From the NCBI RefSeq assembly GCF_014651595.1, contig NZ_BMXE01000001.1:434001-498000 (forward strand): a stretch of DNA of 64,000 nt, in the 5' to 3' direction. Shown here piece by piece: positions 63,016 to 64,000 of the stretch. The notes beneath the pieces were generated by a model. The model made no database searches and was not told where the DNA came from. It worked only from the letters and a program-made list of their open reading frames with translations. Every line of letters starts with the position of its first letter. The stretch's first letter is position 1. The stretch is from Pseudovibrio japonicus (GTDB lineage: Bacteria > Pseudomonadota > Alphaproteobacteria > Rhizobiales > Stappiaceae). Position numbers and translations under genes: made by a program.

Positions 63016-63471
63016 TTAGTTCAGGGCGGCCCAGCGCTCTCCGTCTTTACATGCAGCGCCCTTGATGAGCTGGGTTTTTTCATCGTAAGCGATGGTATGC
63101 TGGAAGTCACGGCAGCGGCGGTCATTCACGTAGTAGACAGGGCCAGACTTTACTGTGCCTTGCGCTCCGGAGAATCGATTACGCCAGACAACCTTGTTGC
63201 CAGCGTCCGACGCGTTCAGTGCCGTGCTTTGCGCTTTGTAGACGGTGTCCAGATCACCACTTCTGAGCAGCTGCTTCAACTCGCCTTCTGTGGCGCTGTC
63301 GATAGCTGCATGAGCGGCATCATTCTGCTCGCTTTCGGAGGACCAGAATCCAAACATGGACGAGGATGAACTCTCGGTTTCAGTACTGGTGGTTGGGTCA
63401 GACGCGCAGCCGGCTATACTTCCGATAACAACAGGCAAGACCATCAGTTTTTTCCAGTTTCGCAGCAACAT
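63016..63471 (-). CDS. Small outer-membrane lipoprotein, 17-kDa-antigen-like
   Basis: A 151-residue lipoprotein. Residues 1-21 form a signal peptide with lipobox SIAGC (Cys22), followed by a Ser/Thr-rich linker. The C-terminal part (WRNRFSGAQGTVKSGPVYYVN, then RCRDFQHTIAYDE and GAACKDGERWAALN) resembles the C-terminal domain of rickettsial-type 17-kDa surface antigens, with paired Cys. It is on the same strand as the kinase fragment that precedes it. Function unknown, probably envelope structure. Confidence 0.72.
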   Translation of the reverse strand: MLLRNWKKLMVLPVVIGSIAGCASDPTTSTETESSSSSMFGFWSSESEQNDAAHAAIDSATEGELKQLLRSGDLDTVYKAQSTALNASDAGNKVVWRNRFSGAQGTVKSGPVYYVNDRRCRDFQHTIAYDEKTQLIKGAACKDGERWAALN

Positions 63472-63666
63472 GCATCCTCTTTGTCGCTTTGGCGACTTAT
63501 CAGTTTTTGGGAAGAACCACTGTCCCCTTCCCCCGGGCCGCTCGATACCCCACGCCAGAGCAGCGTCATTAGCTTGAAAACAGCTCAGCTGAGCAACCCC
63601 TCAAAACACAGTTACAATTACTATCATGGCTGTTAGGGACAGATGCAACCCCGGCCCAAACACGGC

Positions 63667-64000
63667 CTAGATTGTCAAAGACGGCAGGATCACAGTCGCT
63701 TTCAAGCCGCCCAACTCGCTGTCACAGAGTTCAAATGAACCACCGTAAATACCTGCAATGTCAACGATTATGGATAGACCCAGCCCCGTACCCGGGACGG
63801 TTTCATCCAGTCTTTGCCCCCTGCGCAGCGCGCGTTTTTTCTCTTCTGCCCCTAATCCGGGGCCATCGTCTTCCACGATCAGGCACATAAATGACGTAGC
63901 GGAATTGTTGTTTTTCAGTGTCACTGACACTTTTTTATCACACCATTTACAGGCGTTATCCAACAAATTCCCAAGGATTTCTTCTAGGTCCTGCTGCTCT
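63667..64000 (-). CDS. C-terminus of a PhoQ/FeuQ-like sensor histidine kinase (5' part beyond window)
   Basis: The last 110 residues of a histidine kinase ATPase domain. The frame is open to the window end and includes DLEEILGNLLDNACKW (N box), EDDGPGL (G1) and PGTGLGLSIIVDIAGIYGG (G2), followed by the usual terminal strand LKATVILP. These resemble PhoQ/FeuQ-type kinases. In rhizobia I recall feuPQ next to the cyc/ccm genes, and this order fits, but the sensing domain is outside the window, so the name is tentative. Confidence 0.82.
   Translation of the reverse strand, partial: EQQDLEEILGNLLDNACKWCDKKVSVTLKNNNSATSFMCLIVEDDGPGLGAEEKKRALRRGQRLDETVPGTGLGLSIIVDIAGIYGGSFELCDSELGGLKATVILPSLTI

Noticed and set aside
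1-64000. CRISPR arrays, tRNA or rRNA genes, insertion sequences, prophage
   Set aside because: No regularly spaced repeats, cloverleaf-like sequences, transposase or integrase reading frames were seen on either strand.

Overview
The window looks like chromosomal DNA of an alphaproteobacterium, most likely Hyphomicrobiales (Rhizobiales). The evidence is a fused TrpE(G) preceded by a rhizobial-type WWW leader peptide, and the gene neighbourhood FeuQ-like kinase / ccmI-ccmE-ccmF-ccmH / degP / OmpR-type two-component pair / glnE / PAS kinase / pepN, which I recall as a rhizobial arrangement. A marine Stappiaceae-like genus such as Pseudovibrio is my guess only. I see no rRNA, tRNA, CRISPR array, insertion sequence or prophage.

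Layout. (1) 1-9039, + strand: a peptide-type ABC transporter (binding protein, two permeases, double ATPase) between two M20 amidohydrolases (the first cut by the window edge, the second ArgE-like), with a class II aldolase and an unusual ROK kinase. This reads as uptake and breakdown of an acylated or glycosylated amino compound. (2) 9115-11568: tryptophan control region (promoter, leaderless trpL, attenuator), trpE(G) and its terminator. (3) 11893-14561: NitT/TauT-type ABC transporter. (4) 14611-15382: ArsR-type repressor with an overlapping SRPBCC gene. (5) 15619-18201: 1-Cys peroxiredoxin and convergent ilvD. (6) 18395-22006: two tandem DAO-family oxidoreductases and an SDR. (7) 22118-33561: the most unusual region. 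On the minus strand an ABC exporter with a degenerate nucleotide-binding domain is followed by a cyclic-nucleotide-binding protein, a metallo-beta-lactamase-fold hydrolase and a membrane class III cyclase. Divergent to it are five translationally coupled genes: four glycosyltransferases and a polysaccharide-deacetylase-like protein. (8) 33686-39823: a second peptide-type ABC transporter. (9) 39961-43098: a second class III cyclase (sensor-HAMP-cyclase) and a CaiB-type CoA-transferase. (10) 43367-64000: the conserved housekeeping block: pepN, PAS kinase, glnE, two-component pair, degP, alpha/beta hydrolase, cytochrome c maturation operon, an unrecognised 488-residue protein, a lipoprotein and the 3' end of a PhoQ/FeuQ-like kinase.

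How the genes work together. Region 7 could be a complete cyclic-nucleotide circuit (synthesis, possible hydrolysis, sensing) coupled to making and exporting a small glycoconjugate; this is inference from gene content. In region 10 the ccm genes mature c-type cytochromes, and DegP with the OmpR/EnvZ-like pair handles envelope stress. Three hexamers at exact 11-bp spacing upstream of degP could be the regulator's binding site. glnE controls glutamine synthetase.

All calls come from reading the sequence and translations. No similarity search was run, so substrate assignments for transporters, glycosyltransferases and oxidoreductases stay at family level.
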